A DNA stretch of 43,880 nt from Hyphomicrobiales bacterium (GCA_004144345.1 SEEL01000028.1:1-43880), one strand, 5' to 3'. Positions 1-8,396 are shown, counted from the stretch's first letter. Numbers and translations are program-made. The notes: generated from the sequence alone by a model not told the origin.

Positions 1-52
1 GTCTTCTTACGCTCCTAAAGCAATCGGAGGCGCTCCGCGCTTTCCGTCCGGG

Positions 53-103
53 GACCGCCTTGCTCCCCGGCAAGGTAACAACCGGGAGCCAGTGGGCGGT
101 CCG
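53..103. other. Possible structured element upstream of comM
   Basis: GGACCGCC at 53-60 is exactly complementary to GGCGGTCC at 96-103, and inside it CTTGC (59-63) can pair with GCAAG (70-74), although the two stems share two bases and cannot both form fully. The element lies in the 200 bases before comM. It has no T-run, so it is not a good intrinsic terminator. It could be a leader structure or a chance pairing in GC-rich DNA. I compared it with the bacterial SRP RNA and saw no conserved tetraloop region. Confidence 0.25.
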
Positions 104-200
104 GTCCTTCCGCTCGCCCCCATCCCGGATGTTCACCAATTGTTCTTGCCAGCCCGCAGGCCCGCTTGCTACGGTCCGCCCACAGGCGAGGGGGCTTGGC

Positions 201-1724
201 ATGGTGGCGAGGGTGCAGACCGTGGCGTTCCAGGGCATCGAGGCGGTGCCCGTGGATGTACAGGCCCAATTCACCAGCGGCATTCCGCCCGGCGTGGTCA
301 TCGTCGGCCTGCCCGACAAGGCCATCAAGGAGTCCGGCGAGCGCGTCAAGGCGGCGCTGCTGTCCTCCGGCCTCAGCCTCCCGCCGCGCCGCATCATCGC
401 CAATCTGGCGCCCGCCGACCTGCCCAAGGAAGGCAGCCACTACGATCTGCCCATCGCCCTCGCCGTGATGGGCGTCATCGGCGCCCTGCCGGCCGATGCG
501 CTGGAGGGCTATCTGGCGCTCGGTGAACTCGGCCTCGACGGCAGGCTCGCCAGCGTCGGTGGCGTCCTCCCCGCCGCCATGGCCGCCCATGCGCGCGACC
601 TTCGCATCATCTGCCCCGCCCCCTGCGGCCCGGAAGCGGCCTGGGCCGGCGACGATGTCGAAGTCGTGGCGCCCGACAGCCTCCTCGCTTTGCTCAACCA
701 TCTCGGCGGCCACCAGCTCTGCGCCCGTCCGCTGCCCCGCCGGCAGGAGCGCCGCACCAACCTGCCCGACCTCGCCGATGTGCGCGGCCAGGACGTCGCG
801 CGCCGCGCCCTCGAACTCGCAGCCGCCGGCGGCCACAATATGCTGATGATCGGGCCGCCCGGCGCCGGCAAGTCGATGCTGGCCGAGCGGCTGCCCTCGA
901 TCCTGCCGGCGCTCAATCCGCGCGAATTGCTCGATGTGTCGATGATCGCCTCGGTCGCGGGCGAGCTCGAAGGCGGCGCGCTCAGCGACCGCCGCCCCTT
1001 CCGCGCCCCGCATCATTCGGCCTCCATGGCCTCGCTCGTCGGCGGCGGCCTCAAGGTGCGGCCCGGCGAAGTATCGATGGCCCATAATGGCGTGCTGTTT
1101 CTCGACGAGCTGCCCGAATTCGCGCCCTCGGTGCTCGACTCCCTTCGCCAGCCGCTCGAAAGCGGCGAGACCGTCATCGCCCGCGCCAATGCCCGCGTCA
1201 CCTTCCCGGCGCGCTTCCAGCTGATCGCCGCGATGAACCCCTGCAAATGCGGCCTCGCCGGCACCCCCGGCCACACCTGCAAGCGCGGCGACGCCTGCGC
1301 CGCCGACTATCAGGCGCGCATCTCCGGCCCCTTCCTCGATCGCATCGATATCCGCGTCGATGTCCCCGCCGTCGGTGCCGCCGACATGATCGGCCCGGCC
1401 ACCGGCGAAGCCTCCGCCGCCGTTGCCGAGCGGGTAAAGGTGGCGCGCGACATCCAGCGCGAACGCTATCTCGCCGCCGGCCACCCGGAGATCTTCACCA
1501 ATGCCGCCGCGCCCGTGAAACTCATCGAGACCGTGGTCAATCCCGACAGGGACAGCCAGAAGCTGATGCTGCAGGCCGCCGAGCGCTTCTCGCTCTCGGC
1601 CCGCGCCTATCACCGCGTGCTGAAAGTCGCGCGCACCCTCGCCGATCTCGCCGGCTCCGATCAGGTGACGCGCCCCCACATCGCCGAAGCCCTGAGCTAC
1701 CGCATCGGCTTCGCGGGCACCTGA
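201..1724 (+). CDS. comM: YifB/ComM family Mg-chelatase-like AAA+ ATPase
   Basis: A 507-residue AAA+ protein of the ComM/YifB family. In characterised members this is a hexameric helicase that promotes branch migration during integration of incoming DNA in natural transformation; the role outside competent species is less clear. An N-terminal Lon-protease-like fold domain is followed by the ATPase core with Walker A GPPGAGKS near residue 218, Walker B LFLDE near 299, the NPCKCG segment typical of the family, and a C-terminal Mg-chelatase lid (SARAYHRVLKVARTLADLAG). The start at 201 (MVARVQTVAFQG) is chosen because family members begin there and a GAGGGGG stretch lies just upstream; the frame stays open back to 60 but that stretch does not look like protein. 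It stands alone, with a 37-base gap to the next gene. Confidence 0.93.
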   Translation: MVARVQTVAFQGIEAVPVDVQAQFTSGIPPGVVIVGLPDKAIKESGERVKAALLSSGLSLPPRRIIANLAPADLPKEGSHYDLPIALAVMGVIGALPADALEGYLALGELGLDGRLASVGGVLPAAMAAHARDLRIICPAPCGPEAAWAGDDVEVVAPDSLLALLNHLGGHQLCARPLPRRQERRTNLPDLADVRGQDVARRALELAAAGGHNMLMIGPPGAGKSMLAERLPSILPALNPRELLDVSMIASVAGELEGGALSDRRPFRAPHHSASMASLVGGGLKVRPGEVSMAHNGVLFLDELPEFAPSVLDSLRQPLESGETVIARANARVTFPARFQLIAAMNPCKCGLAGTPGHTCKRGDACAADYQARISGPFLDRIDIRVDVPAVGAADMIGPATGEASAAVAERVKVARDIQRERYLAAGHPEIFTNAAAPVKLIETVVNPDRDSQKLMLQAAERFSLSARAYHRVLKVARTLADLAGSDQVTRPHIAEALSYRIGFAGT

Positions 1725-1761
1725 GCTTGCCCGGAACAGGCGTGAGCGCTAGGTCTTCCTC

Positions 1762-2583
1762 ATGACCCTCATCCCCACTGCTCCCCTCTCGCTGCTCGGC
1801 CTTTCCCTGCTCATCTGCCTCGCCGTTTCCGCGCTGGGCTTCCGCCGCTCCGACTGGTTCATCTCGATCGGCTATGGCCTGTCGATCGCCGCCCAGGCGC
1901 TGATCTTCTCGCTGCTCCATCTGGGCACGCTCGATTTCTGGCTGGTCGCGCAGCAGCTTCTGCTTCTCGCCTACGGCCTCCGCCTCGCGCTGTTCCTGCT
2001 CAGCCGCGAACGCAGCCCCTCCTATGCGCGCGAACTCGCCGCCTCCAAGGAACGCAGCGTTTCGATCTCCGGTGGCGCCATGATCGGCATGTGGATCGGC
2101 GTGGCGTTCCTCTATGTGTCGATGTACGCGCCGGGCCTTCTCAGCCTCGTCGCCGCCTCCAATGGCGCGAGCCTGCCGTCGCTGCCCATCGGCGCCGTCA
2201 TCATGCTCATCGGCCTTGCCCTCGAAGCGGGCGCCGATGCGCAGAAATCGCGCTTCAAGGCCGCCAATCCCCAGCGCTTCGTCAGCACCGGCCTCTTCGC
2301 CTTCGTCCGTACGCCGAACTATCTGGGTGAAATGCTGTTCTGGATCGGCGCCTTCGTCTCGGGCATCTCCGCTTACCAGACCATCGGCGACTGGCTGCTC
2401 GCGGCGCTTGGCATTCTGTGCATCGAGCTGGTCATGCTCGGCGCCGCCCGCCGACTCGAGCAGAAACAGGCCGACCGCTATGCCGGCGATCCGGCCTTCG
2501 AGACCTATGCGAAGACCGTCCCCGTGCTGATCCCCTTCGTGCCGCTCTATTCGCTGCGCGACTGGAAATACTATCTCGGCTGA
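1762..2583 (+). CDS. DUF1295 membrane protein (steroid 5-alpha-reductase-like)
   Basis: A 273-residue, very hydrophobic protein of the DUF1295 family, related in fold to steroid 5-alpha reductases and isoprenylcysteine methyltransferases. It contains about six predicted membrane segments. The C-terminal half carries the family hallmark: the QKSRFKAANPQRFVSTGLF region followed by RTPNYLGEMLFWIG, and a late ARRLEQKQADRYAGDPAF segment. Family members probably bind NAD(P)H or S-adenosylmethionine at these charged loops, but the substrate is unknown and cannot be read from the context. It follows comM in the same direction without a strong Shine-Dalgarno sequence, and its TGA abuts the TCA of the opposing hydrolase gene. 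Confidence 0.85.
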   Translation: MTLIPTAPLSLLGLSLLICLAVSALGFRRSDWFISIGYGLSIAAQALIFSLLHLGTLDFWLVAQQLLLLAYGLRLALFLLSRERSPSYARELAASKERSVSISGGAMIGMWIGVAFLYVSMYAPGLLSLVAASNGASLPSLPIGAVIMLIGLALEAGADAQKSRFKAANPQRFVSTGLFAFVRTPNYLGEMLFWIGAFVSGISAYQTIGDWLLAALGILCIELVMLGAARRLEQKQADRYAGDPAFETYAKTVPVLIPFVPLYSLRDWKYYLG

Positions 2584-3510
2584 TCACAGCGGCCGGGCGA
2601 AAGCCTCGAACGGATTGTCACGCGTGAGGCCGGTGATCTCGGCCTCGCTCACCCCCACCGCCCGCAGCTTCGGTAGCAGCGATTCCGACAGCGCCGTATA
2701 GGGTCGCGCCGTGCCGCCGCCCGGCAGCGCCGGATCGTACCAGCCCATGTCGTGGCTCAGCAGCAATTGCCCGCCGCGCCCCGCCTCAAGCACCTTGAGG
2801 ATCAGCGGCAGCAGCTCGCCATCGTCCACCCAGCCGATGTTGTCATACTCGATCCACGCCCCCCGCTCCGCCACCGCGAGGTTCAGCGAAAAGTCCTTCT
2901 CCGCCTGCGTATGGATCGAAATGAAGCGCGACGCGTCGCCGCCCTCCGCCTCGATGATGTCAAGCTGGTCCATCACCACGCGCCCCTTGATCGTGTGGCT
3001 GCCGATCACCGCGCCCGTCGGGATCGCCGCCCGCACCGCGGCGCGCAGGATCTTCGCCTCGAGCGGCGTGATGCCCTCATCGCCCGCCGACAGCTTGATC
3101 CAGCCGGCCTTGTAGTCGGCCTCGTCGAAGCGCTCTGTCAGCTCGCGCAGCATCCATTTCTCGAGCTCGGCCTCGCTGGCCGTCTTCACCCATTCGGGAA
3201 TCCACGGCTCGCGGTAATTGCCGGTCGGCACGACGATCGGAAAAGCCGTCGCCTGCGATACGGCGAGATCGAAATCCGCCCGCCGCCCCACGCCGCCCGT
3301 CGTGCATTCGACCAGCGCCGTGATCCCCAGCGCCTTGATGCGCTCGATCTCCGGCGCCATCAGCGCCACCACATCGGCCGCCCGGCCACTGGCATAGCCG
3401 GGCTGGTCCGGCGTGCGCAGATCCACATAGACATGCTCATGCGGCAGGATCATCCCGAGCGCCTCGCGCCCCAGCGGGCCAAGCGTCGTGTACAGCGCCT
3501 TGCTCATCAT
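2584..3510 (-). CDS. Phosphotriesterase-family metal-dependent hydrolase (lactonase-like)
   Basis: A 308-residue TIM-barrel amidohydrolase of the phosphotriesterase / PTE-like lactonase family. The metal-binding set is complete: HEH at residues 24-26, the bridging lysine in GWIKLSAGDEG, histidines in IGSHT and SIHTQ, and the final aspartate in LLSHDMGWYDP. Most bacterial members hydrolyse lactones or remain uncharacterised, and few are genuine organophosphate hydrolases, so lactonase is the safer guess. There is no signal peptide, so it should be cytoplasmic. The start is one of two adjacent ATG codons (3510 or 3507) behind GGGAG. It is convergent with the DUF1295 gene, stop against stop with no spacer. 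Confidence 0.85.
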   Translation of the reverse strand: MMSKALYTTLGPLGREALGMILPHEHVYVDLRTPDQPGYASGRAADVVALMAPEIERIKALGITALVECTTGGVGRRADFDLAVSQATAFPIVVPTGNYREPWIPEWVKTASEAELEKWMLRELTERFDEADYKAGWIKLSAGDEGITPLEAKILRAAVRAAIPTGAVIGSHTIKGRVVMDQLDIIEAEGGDASRFISIHTQAEKDFSLNLAVAERGAWIEYDNIGWVDDGELLPLILKVLEAGRGGQLLLSHDMGWYDPALPGGGTARPYTALSESLLPKLRAVGVSEAEITGLTRDNPFEAFARPL

Positions 3511-3608
3511 CGTCTCTCCCTCGGCCGGGAGCAAAGCCTGCCGAGCCCTGTAAAGCAAGCGGCGGCCCCATGGGACCGCCGCAGCACTTCATCGAAAATT
3601 TCAGCGGC

Positions 3609-4592
3609 CTAGTCGCGCCAGCTCTTGAGGCCGAGCAGCTTTTCGCCGAGCGGGCTCAGCTTGGCGGTCGTCGCATGCTGCTTTTCCCACTCGCGCGGAT
3701 CGCCGGGGAAGGCGTCGCGCTTGGGATGGTCGAGCTCGCGCCACAGCCGGATGCGCTCGGCCGTCTCGGCCTCGTCTTCCTCATTGGCCGGGAACATCGA
3801 GACATACTGCGCCATGCGCACCCGCCCGTCCGAGTGGTTCGGCCGCACGCCATGCGCGAGGAGCGTGTTGAAGATCATGAGGTCGCCCGGCTCCATCTCG
3901 ATGTTCGTGATGTTGAAGCCGGTCCAGTCGGGGTGCATCGGGTCGCGATCTTCCGGCTGCGTCTTCACCCAGTTCTCGAAATCGTAGAACAGCTCGGGAA
4001 TGCACTGGAAGCCGCCGATGTCGCCATCCTGCTTCACGAGGCTGAGCACGCCCTGCACGCCGATCGGCAGCGGCCGCAGCGAGGTGTCGCTGTCCCAGTG
4101 GATGAAGCCGTTCTGGTTCGGTCCCTTCACCTGCTTGGGCGGGTTGAGATTGGCCCGGTCGATCGACACCCAGAGGTCTTCCATGTCCCAGATGTCGACA
4201 AAGGCGTCGTAGACGCGCTGGTACTGGCGATTGTCCCACAGATATTGGTGGTTGTAGATCTCCACCATGCCGGTGCCGTTGAGCTCCTTCATGATGTGGT
4301 CCCGCCGCTGCGGCGTGTACCAGGTCGAGGGATCGGACGGATCCTTCTCCTCAAACGCCCAGAGCAAATCCTTGAGCCGCTGGACATGATCCGCGGGCAC
4401 CGCATTGCGAACAATCACATAGCCCCGGCTCTGCCAGTGCGCGAAGTCCTCCTTCGACAGCACCCTGAGCGGCAAGGTCTTCTGGATATCCTTGAGCTGG
4501 GTCGAGATACGCTGCGACGTCGGATGCGAATCCCGCGGCGCCATACCCTGCGCCATCCCCTTGGGCTGCGAAATACCCTGTGCCATCGACAT
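3609..4592 (-). CDS. Phytanoyl-CoA dioxygenase (PhyH) family protein
   Basis: A 327-residue Fe(II)/2-oxoglutarate-dependent oxygenase of the PhyH family. The iron triad can be seen: H165 and D167 in GFIHWDSD, H247 in LLAHGVRPN, with R257 ten residues later as the likely 2-oxoglutarate ligand. Members hydroxylate varied small molecules (fatty acyl groups, ectoine, halogenated or phosphonate metabolites), so the substrate is open. The start has a good Shine-Dalgarno sequence (GGAGGAG, seven bases before ATG). It is divergent from an AraC-type gene 137 bases away, which suggests substrate-responsive control by that regulator. Confidence 0.88.
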   Translation of the reverse strand: MSMAQGISQPKGMAQGMAPRDSHPTSQRISTQLKDIQKTLPLRVLSKEDFAHWQSRGYVIVRNAVPADHVQRLKDLLWAFEEKDPSDPSTWYTPQRRDHIMKELNGTGMVEIYNHQYLWDNRQYQRVYDAFVDIWDMEDLWVSIDRANLNPPKQVKGPNQNGFIHWDSDTSLRPLPIGVQGVLSLVKQDGDIGGFQCIPELFYDFENWVKTQPEDRDPMHPDWTGFNITNIEMEPGDLMIFNTLLAHGVRPNHSDGRVRMAQYVSMFPANEEDEAETAERIRLWRELDHPKRDAFPGDPREWEKQHATTAKLSPLGEKLLGLKSWRD

Positions 4593-4670
4593 CGAAGAAC
4601 TCCTCCATGCTGTCCTCCCCTCGGGGATGCTGTTGATGAAGGGAGCCTAGCCCCGCTCCCGGTGATTATG

Positions 4671-4706
4671 TTGCCCCCGGCTGGCCAGTTCTGATACTAT
4701 TCTGGC
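4671..4706 (+). promoter_or_regulatory. Candidate araC promoter and regulator site
   Basis: TTGCCC at 4671-4676 and GATACT at 4693-4698 have a 16-base spacing and could be -35 and -10 boxes for the AraC gene. The inverted repeat GCCAG (4684-4688) / CTGGC (4702-4706) straddles the -10 box and is a plausible binding site for autoregulation or for control of the divergent dioxygenase gene. This is pattern recognition only. Confidence 0.35.
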
Positions 4707-4729
4707 GTATCCTGCCGCCTGGGAGCCGG

Positions 4730-5587
4730 ATGAAGCCCTTTCTTGAGAAGCTGCAGATCCCGCAGGGCGCCTCCTGGGCCTGGCTCGACCGCCAGCTCGC
4801 CGAGGGCATCCCCTTCCAATGGCACCACCACCCCGAATTCGAACTGACGCTCACCCTCAACTCGCGCGGGCAGCGCTTCATCGGCGATCACATCGGCGAC
4901 TATGAGGATGGCGACCTCGTGCTCATCGGCCCCAATCTGCCGCACACCTGGGCCAGCCGCGAACGTCTCGCCTCCGGCCCGCATGTGGCGCAGGTCATGT
5001 GGTTCCATCCCGATTGGGCGGCGGCCCTCGCCACCACGCTGGTCGAACTGAAGCCCCTCACGGCGCTGCTGGCCCGCGCCCGCACCGGTCTCGCCTTCTC
5101 GCCCGGCATGGCAAGGGCAGCCCGGCCACGCATCGCGGCGCTATTCGCGCGCCCCGCGGAGGAGCGCGTGCTGCCGCTCCTCGATCTGCTGCAGATGCTG
5201 GCCACCGATCCGGCCGCGACGCCGCTCGCCAGTGCTGCCGTCACGCTGCCCTCGGGCAGCGACCGCACCCGCATCGATCGCGTGCTCGACCACATCCACC
5301 GGGCCTATGCCGATGACATCTCGATCCCGCGGCTCGCCGATATCGCCGCCCTCTCCCCCTCGGGCCTCCACCGCCTGTTCCTCAAGCACACGCAGCAGAC
5401 CGTCACCGCCTATGTGACGCGCCTCCGCATCGGCGAAGCCTGCGCGCTGCTCTCCGCCACCGCCCGCCCCATCGCCCACATCGCCAGCGACGTCGGTTAC
5501 GACTCGCTCGCCAATTTCAACCGCCAGTTCAAGGCGCTCAAACAGATGACGCCCCGCCAATACCGCCAGAAATTCGAGCTCGCATGA
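4730..5587 (+). CDS. AraC family transcriptional regulator with N-terminal cupin
   Basis: A 285-residue regulator. Residues 1 to about 160 form a cupin-like sensor domain (FQWHHHPEFELTLTLNSRGQ, then GDLVLIGPNLPHTW); residues from about 176 to the end are the double helix-turn-helix AraC domain, with ISIPRLADIAALSPSGLHRLF and the signature IASDVGYDSLANFNRQFK ending in TPRQYR. Such proteins usually activate a neighbouring catabolic gene when a small ligand binds the cupin. Here the obvious target is the divergent PhyH dioxygenase. The last four bases overlap the start of the next gene (ATGA), so the two are translationally coupled. Confidence 0.9.
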   Translation: MKPFLEKLQIPQGASWAWLDRQLAEGIPFQWHHHPEFELTLTLNSRGQRFIGDHIGDYEDGDLVLIGPNLPHTWASRERLASGPHVAQVMWFHPDWAAALATTLVELKPLTALLARARTGLAFSPGMARAARPRIAALFARPAEERVLPLLDLLQMLATDPAATPLASAAVTLPSGSDRTRIDRVLDHIHRAYADDISIPRLADIAALSPSGLHRLFLKHTQQTVTAYVTRLRIGEACALLSATARPIAHIASDVGYDSLANFNRQFKALKQMTPRQYRQKFELA

Positions 5588-6204
5588 GAGAAACGGGCGA
5601 ACTGGTCGAATGGAACGACGAGCGTGGCTTTGGTTTCGTGCGACCGGCCACTGGCGACAAGCTCTTCGTCCACATCAAGGCCTTCGGTCCGGTGCAACGG
5701 CGACCGGCGATCGGCGATCGCCTGGTGTTCAGTCGCGGTCCGGGTCGCGACGGGCGTCCGGCCGTGATTGCTGCGAAGATCGCCGGTCTTCCGCCGCGCC
5801 CGTCCACAGGTCCGCCGACAGAGCGCATCGAAGGCGCACAACGGTCACGCATGCTGAGAATTGCTGCTGCCGCCGGGCTCCTCGCAGCGCTGCTATTTGT
5901 GCGCAGCACGGGGGTGCTGCCGGGCTGGGCACTCTGGGTCTATCTGGCGATGAGCATCGCCAGCGCGCTGGCCTATTGGAACGATAAGCGTGCGGCCAAT
6001 GCGGGTGGCTGGCGCGTCTCCGAGCGTCAACTCCACACGCTCGATCTAGCCTTCGGCATCATCGGGGGCCTGCTGGCACAGGCGGCCTTGCGCCACAAGA
6101 CCGCCAAGCCGAACTTCGCCCTCATCACCTGGGCGATCGCTGTGCTGCATCTGATCGGGCTTGGCTTGGTATGGGCCGGGCTACCCGCAATCGCGATCGG
6201 CTAG
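5584..6204 (+). CDS. Cold-shock domain fused to DUF1294 membrane domain
   Basis: A 206-residue two-domain protein. Residues 1 to about 68 are a cold-shock (OB-fold) domain with the nucleic-acid-binding motifs GFGFVRP and LFVHIKAF. After a proline-rich linker come roughly four membrane segments containing the DUF1294 signature YWNDKRAA followed by WRVSERQLHTLDLAFGIIGG and HKTAKPNF. The fusion is known in proteobacteria but has no established function; it would tether an RNA- or DNA-binding domain to the inner face of the membrane. It starts inside the araC stop codon (ATGA) and its TAG overlaps the TAG of ohrR on the other strand (CTAG at 6201-6204). Confidence 0.88.
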   Translation: MRETGELVEWNDERGFGFVRPATGDKLFVHIKAFGPVQRRPAIGDRLVFSRGPGRDGRPAVIAAKIAGLPPRPSTGPPTERIEGAQRSRMLRIAAAAGLLAALLFVRSTGVLPGWALWVYLAMSIASALAYWNDKRAANAGGWRVSERQLHTLDLAFGIIGGLLAQAALRHKTAKPNFALITWAIAVLHLIGLGLVWAGLPAIAIG

Positions 6205-6638
6205 GCCGCCGCGGCATCCAGATCGTCACGCAGCGCAAACAGCAGTTTGCGCAGGGCATTGAGTTCGCTGGCAGAGCACTGAGCCGCCGCGCCGATCTGC
6301 TGCGGGAAGCCTGCCGCCTTTGCCTCAAGCCGCTTGCCCTTGGCGGTCAGATGAATACGCACCAGCCTCTCATCCACGCTGTCGCGTTGCCGCGTCACCA
6401 GTCCTGCTTCCTCCATGCGGCGCAGCAGCGGCGTCAGCGTGCCGGAATCGAGCGCCAACTGTTCGCCGATAGCTCTCAGCGGCAACCCATCTTCGTCCCA
6501 CAGCGTTAGCAGCACGAGATATTGCGGATAGGTCAGTCCCAGCGGCCCCAGCAGCTTCTTGTAGAAGCGGTTGAAGGCGTGGCCGGCCGCGTAGACCGAG
6601 AAGCAGAGCTGATCGTCGAGCTTCAGGCTTTTGGACAT
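6201..6638 (-). CDS. ohrR: MarR-family organic hydroperoxide sensor-repressor OhrR
   Basis: A 145-residue winged-helix MarR protein. OhrR binds its operator when reduced and releases it when its N-terminal cysteine is oxidised by organic peroxide, thereby inducing ohr. The sensing cysteine is C12 in DDQLCFSVYAA, and a second cysteine at C121 makes it the two-cysteine type that forms an intersubunit disulfide. The HTH lies at about 53-75 (AIGEQLALDSGTLTPLLRRM) with the wing at RQRDSVDERLVRI. The start at 6638 is preferred over 6653 because GGAGGA lies seven bases before it. It is divergent from ohr, 99 bases away. Confidence 0.95.
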   Translation of the reverse strand: MSKSLKLDDQLCFSVYAAGHAFNRFYKKLLGPLGLTYPQYLVLLTLWDEDGLPLRAIGEQLALDSGTLTPLLRRMEEAGLVTRQRDSVDERLVRIHLTAKGKRLEAKAAGFPQQIGAAAQCSASELNALRKLLFALRDDLDAAAA

Positions 6639-6658
6639 TCCGATCTCCTCCATAATTC

Positions 6659-6684
6659 ATTGCACACAATTCGATTGCGCGCAA
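6659..6684. promoter_or_regulatory. Candidate OhrR operators between ohrR and ohr
   Basis: Two palindromic elements lie 15 bases apart centre to centre: ATTG-CACA-CAAT at 6659-6670 and the perfect palindrome TTGCGCGCAA at 6675-6684. They share the ATTG...CAA outline and sit near the ohrR start, where a repressor could control both divergent genes. Binding by OhrR is inferred from position and symmetry. Confidence 0.55.
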
Positions 6685-6737
6685 CTGAATAGTCGGATAG
6701 ACCCACGCCATTCGATTTTCCCGAAAGGCAATTTGCG

Positions 6738-7172
6738 ATGACCAAGATCCTCTACACGGCGCGTGGCTCGGCTCTGCATGGCGGCCGCGGCGGTGGCGAA
6801 GCCCGCACCGACGACGGCAAGGTGGCAGTCCGCCTTTCGGTGCCCAGGGCCATGGGCGGCGATGACGGCCCGGGTACCAATCCCGAACAGCTGTTCTCGA
6901 TCGGCTATTCGGCCTGCTTCCTCGGCGCCATGGCCAATGCAGCCCGCAAGGCCGGCAAGAAGCTGCCCGACGACGCGACGGTCGATGCCGAAGTGAGCTT
7001 CGCCGATCGCGAGGACAATGTCGGCTTCACCATCGTCGCCAAGCTCACCGGCAAGGTGCCGGGCTGGACTGAGGACGAAATCCAGACGCTGATGACTGCC
7101 GCGCACGACATCTGTCCCTATTCCAACCTCATCCGCGAAAAGCACGACGTGGAACTGGTCGCGCAGGCCTAG
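6738..7172 (+). CDS. ohr: Organic hydroperoxide resistance protein Ohr
   Basis: A 144-residue Ohr/OsmC-family thiol peroxidase that reduces fatty-acid and other organic hydroperoxides, usually with lipoylated proteins as reductant. Both catalytic cysteines are in place: C60 in GYSACFLGAM and C126 in HDICPYSN. The length matches the family. It acts in the cytoplasm and is followed by a strong bidirectional terminator. Expression should be repressed by the divergent OhrR until organic peroxides appear. Confidence 0.97.
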   Translation: MTKILYTARGSALHGGRGGGEARTDDGKVAVRLSVPRAMGGDDGPGTNPEQLFSIGYSACFLGAMANAARKAGKKLPDDATVDAEVSFADREDNVGFTIVAKLTGKVPGWTEDEIQTLMTAAHDICPYSNLIREKHDVELVAQA

Positions 7173-7190
7173 GCTCCGGCGCGCAATGCA

Positions 7191-7217
7191 AAAGGGCGGG
7201 ACCAGGTCCCGCCCTTT
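7191..7217. terminator. Bidirectional intrinsic terminator, ohr / epoxide hydrolase
   Basis: Perfect 12-bp arms (AAAGGGCGGGAC at 7191-7202, GTCCCGCCCTTT at 7206-7217) with a CAG loop. The A-rich left end and T-rich right end give a U-tract in both directions, fitting two convergent genes that end at 7172 and 7235. Confidence 0.92.
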
Positions 7218-7234
7218 CTCTTTGAACTCAGCCC

Positions 7235-8344
7235 TCAGAGGCTCGCGAAAAACCTCGCCACATCCGCCGACAGCAAATCCGGGTCGCTGACCCCGGCGAA
7301 GTGCCCGCCCTTCGGCATCTGCGTCCAATGGACGATCCTGTTGTTCACCGACGAGAATGCCTTCACCGACCGGAAATCGTTGGGGAACACTGCGACCCCC
7401 GTCGGCACATCGTTGCGGCGGCTGTCGTCACCGGCCCCCGAGCGCAGATCCTCGAGATAGATATTGGCCGCCGAACCGCCCGTGCCGGTGAACCAGTAGA
7501 TCGACACGTCGGTGAGGAAGTGCACGCGGTCGATCGTCTGCGCGCCGCTGCCATCGGCGCCGAACGGTAGCTCCGCATTCCAGGTAAGTTGCGCCACCGG
7601 CGAGTCGACGAGGCCATAGGCAAGGGTGCCCGGCCGCGTCTGCTGGATGCGCTGGTAGCCATTCGCTGCTTCCCACGCATCGGCGTTCGCCATGCCTGCC
7701 GCCTCGAATTCATCCATCTGGCTCCAGGCGCTGTCGTCGCTGGGGAAGGCGAAGATCTGCTGGATATGGATGCCGGCGAGTCCTTCCGGCGCCAGCACGC
7801 CCATCTCCTTGCCCACCATCGAGCCGACGTCATTGCCGACATAGCCGTAGCGTGCGTAGCCGAGCCCCTTCATCAGCGCGTCCCACGCCTTGGCGGTCCG
7901 CGCGCTGTCCCAGCCCGGACCCGCCAGTGGCGACGAGAAGCCGAAGCCGGGGAGCGACGGGATCACCACGTCGAAAGCCGGCTGTCCCGGCGCCGGATTG
8001 GTCAGCGGTTCGACCAGCGCCAGATATTCGGTGAAGGTCGAGGGCCAGCCATGCGTCAGGATCAGCGGAAACGCGTCCGCCCGCTGGCTCTTCACATGCA
8101 CGAAATGGATGCGCTGGCCGTCGATTTCAGTGAGGAACTGCGGATAGGCGTTGAGCTTGGCCTCCGCCGCGCGCCAGTCGAAATGGTTGAGCCACTGGTC
8201 GGTCAGTTCGCGCAGCAGCGACACGGGCTGCCCGCGGTTCCAGTCAGGCGTCACCTCGGCCGGGAAGCGCGTCATGGCAAGGCGCTCCTTGAGGTCGGCA
8301 ATGGCGCTGTCGGGGATGTTGATCTTGAACGGGGTGAACTCCAT
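7235..8344 (-). CDS. Epoxide hydrolase (alpha/beta hydrolase with EHN domain)
   Basis: A 369-residue protein of the microsomal-type epoxide hydrolase family. It begins with the EHN cap-anchoring domain (FKINIPDSAIADLKERLAMT), followed by the alpha/beta hydrolase core: oxyanion motif HGWP at 98-101, nucleophile D172 in VGNDVGS, a late segment IYWFTGTGG with the tyrosine typical of the family, and general base H348 in KGGHFAGV. It would open epoxides to diols in the cytoplasm. No signal peptide is seen. It lies 69 bases downstream of a YafY/WYL regulator gene on the same strand, separated by a perfect inverted repeat. Confidence 0.9.
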   Translation of the reverse strand: MEFTPFKINIPDSAIADLKERLAMTRFPAEVTPDWNRGQPVSLLRELTDQWLNHFDWRAAEAKLNAYPQFLTEIDGQRIHFVHVKSQRADAFPLILTHGWPSTFTEYLALVEPLTNPAPGQPAFDVVIPSLPGFGFSSPLAGPGWDSARTAKAWDALMKGLGYARYGYVGNDVGSMVGKEMGVLAPEGLAGIHIQQIFAFPSDDSAWSQMDEFEAAGMANADAWEAANGYQRIQQTRPGTLAYGLVDSPVAQLTWNAELPFGADGSGAQTIDRVHFLTDVSIYWFTGTGGSAANIYLEDLRSGAGDDSRRNDVPTGVAVFPNDFRSVKAFSSVNNRIVHWTQMPKGGHFAGVSDPDLLSADVARFFASL

Positions 8345-8396
8345 TTGGTCTCTCCTTGCCGACGCTCATTCGCCGTTGCAGAGACCTTCCGCCACA

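Noticed and set aside
1-200. Signal recognition particle RNA or another known structured RNA at the left edge
   Set aside because: The stem was suggestive, but the conserved apical region of SRP RNA is absent on both strands.
15-1679. Long open frame on the minus strand opposite comM
   Set aside because: It mirrors a clear ATPase gene; the product is a glycine/alanine/histidine-rich composition typical of antisense frames in high-GC DNA.
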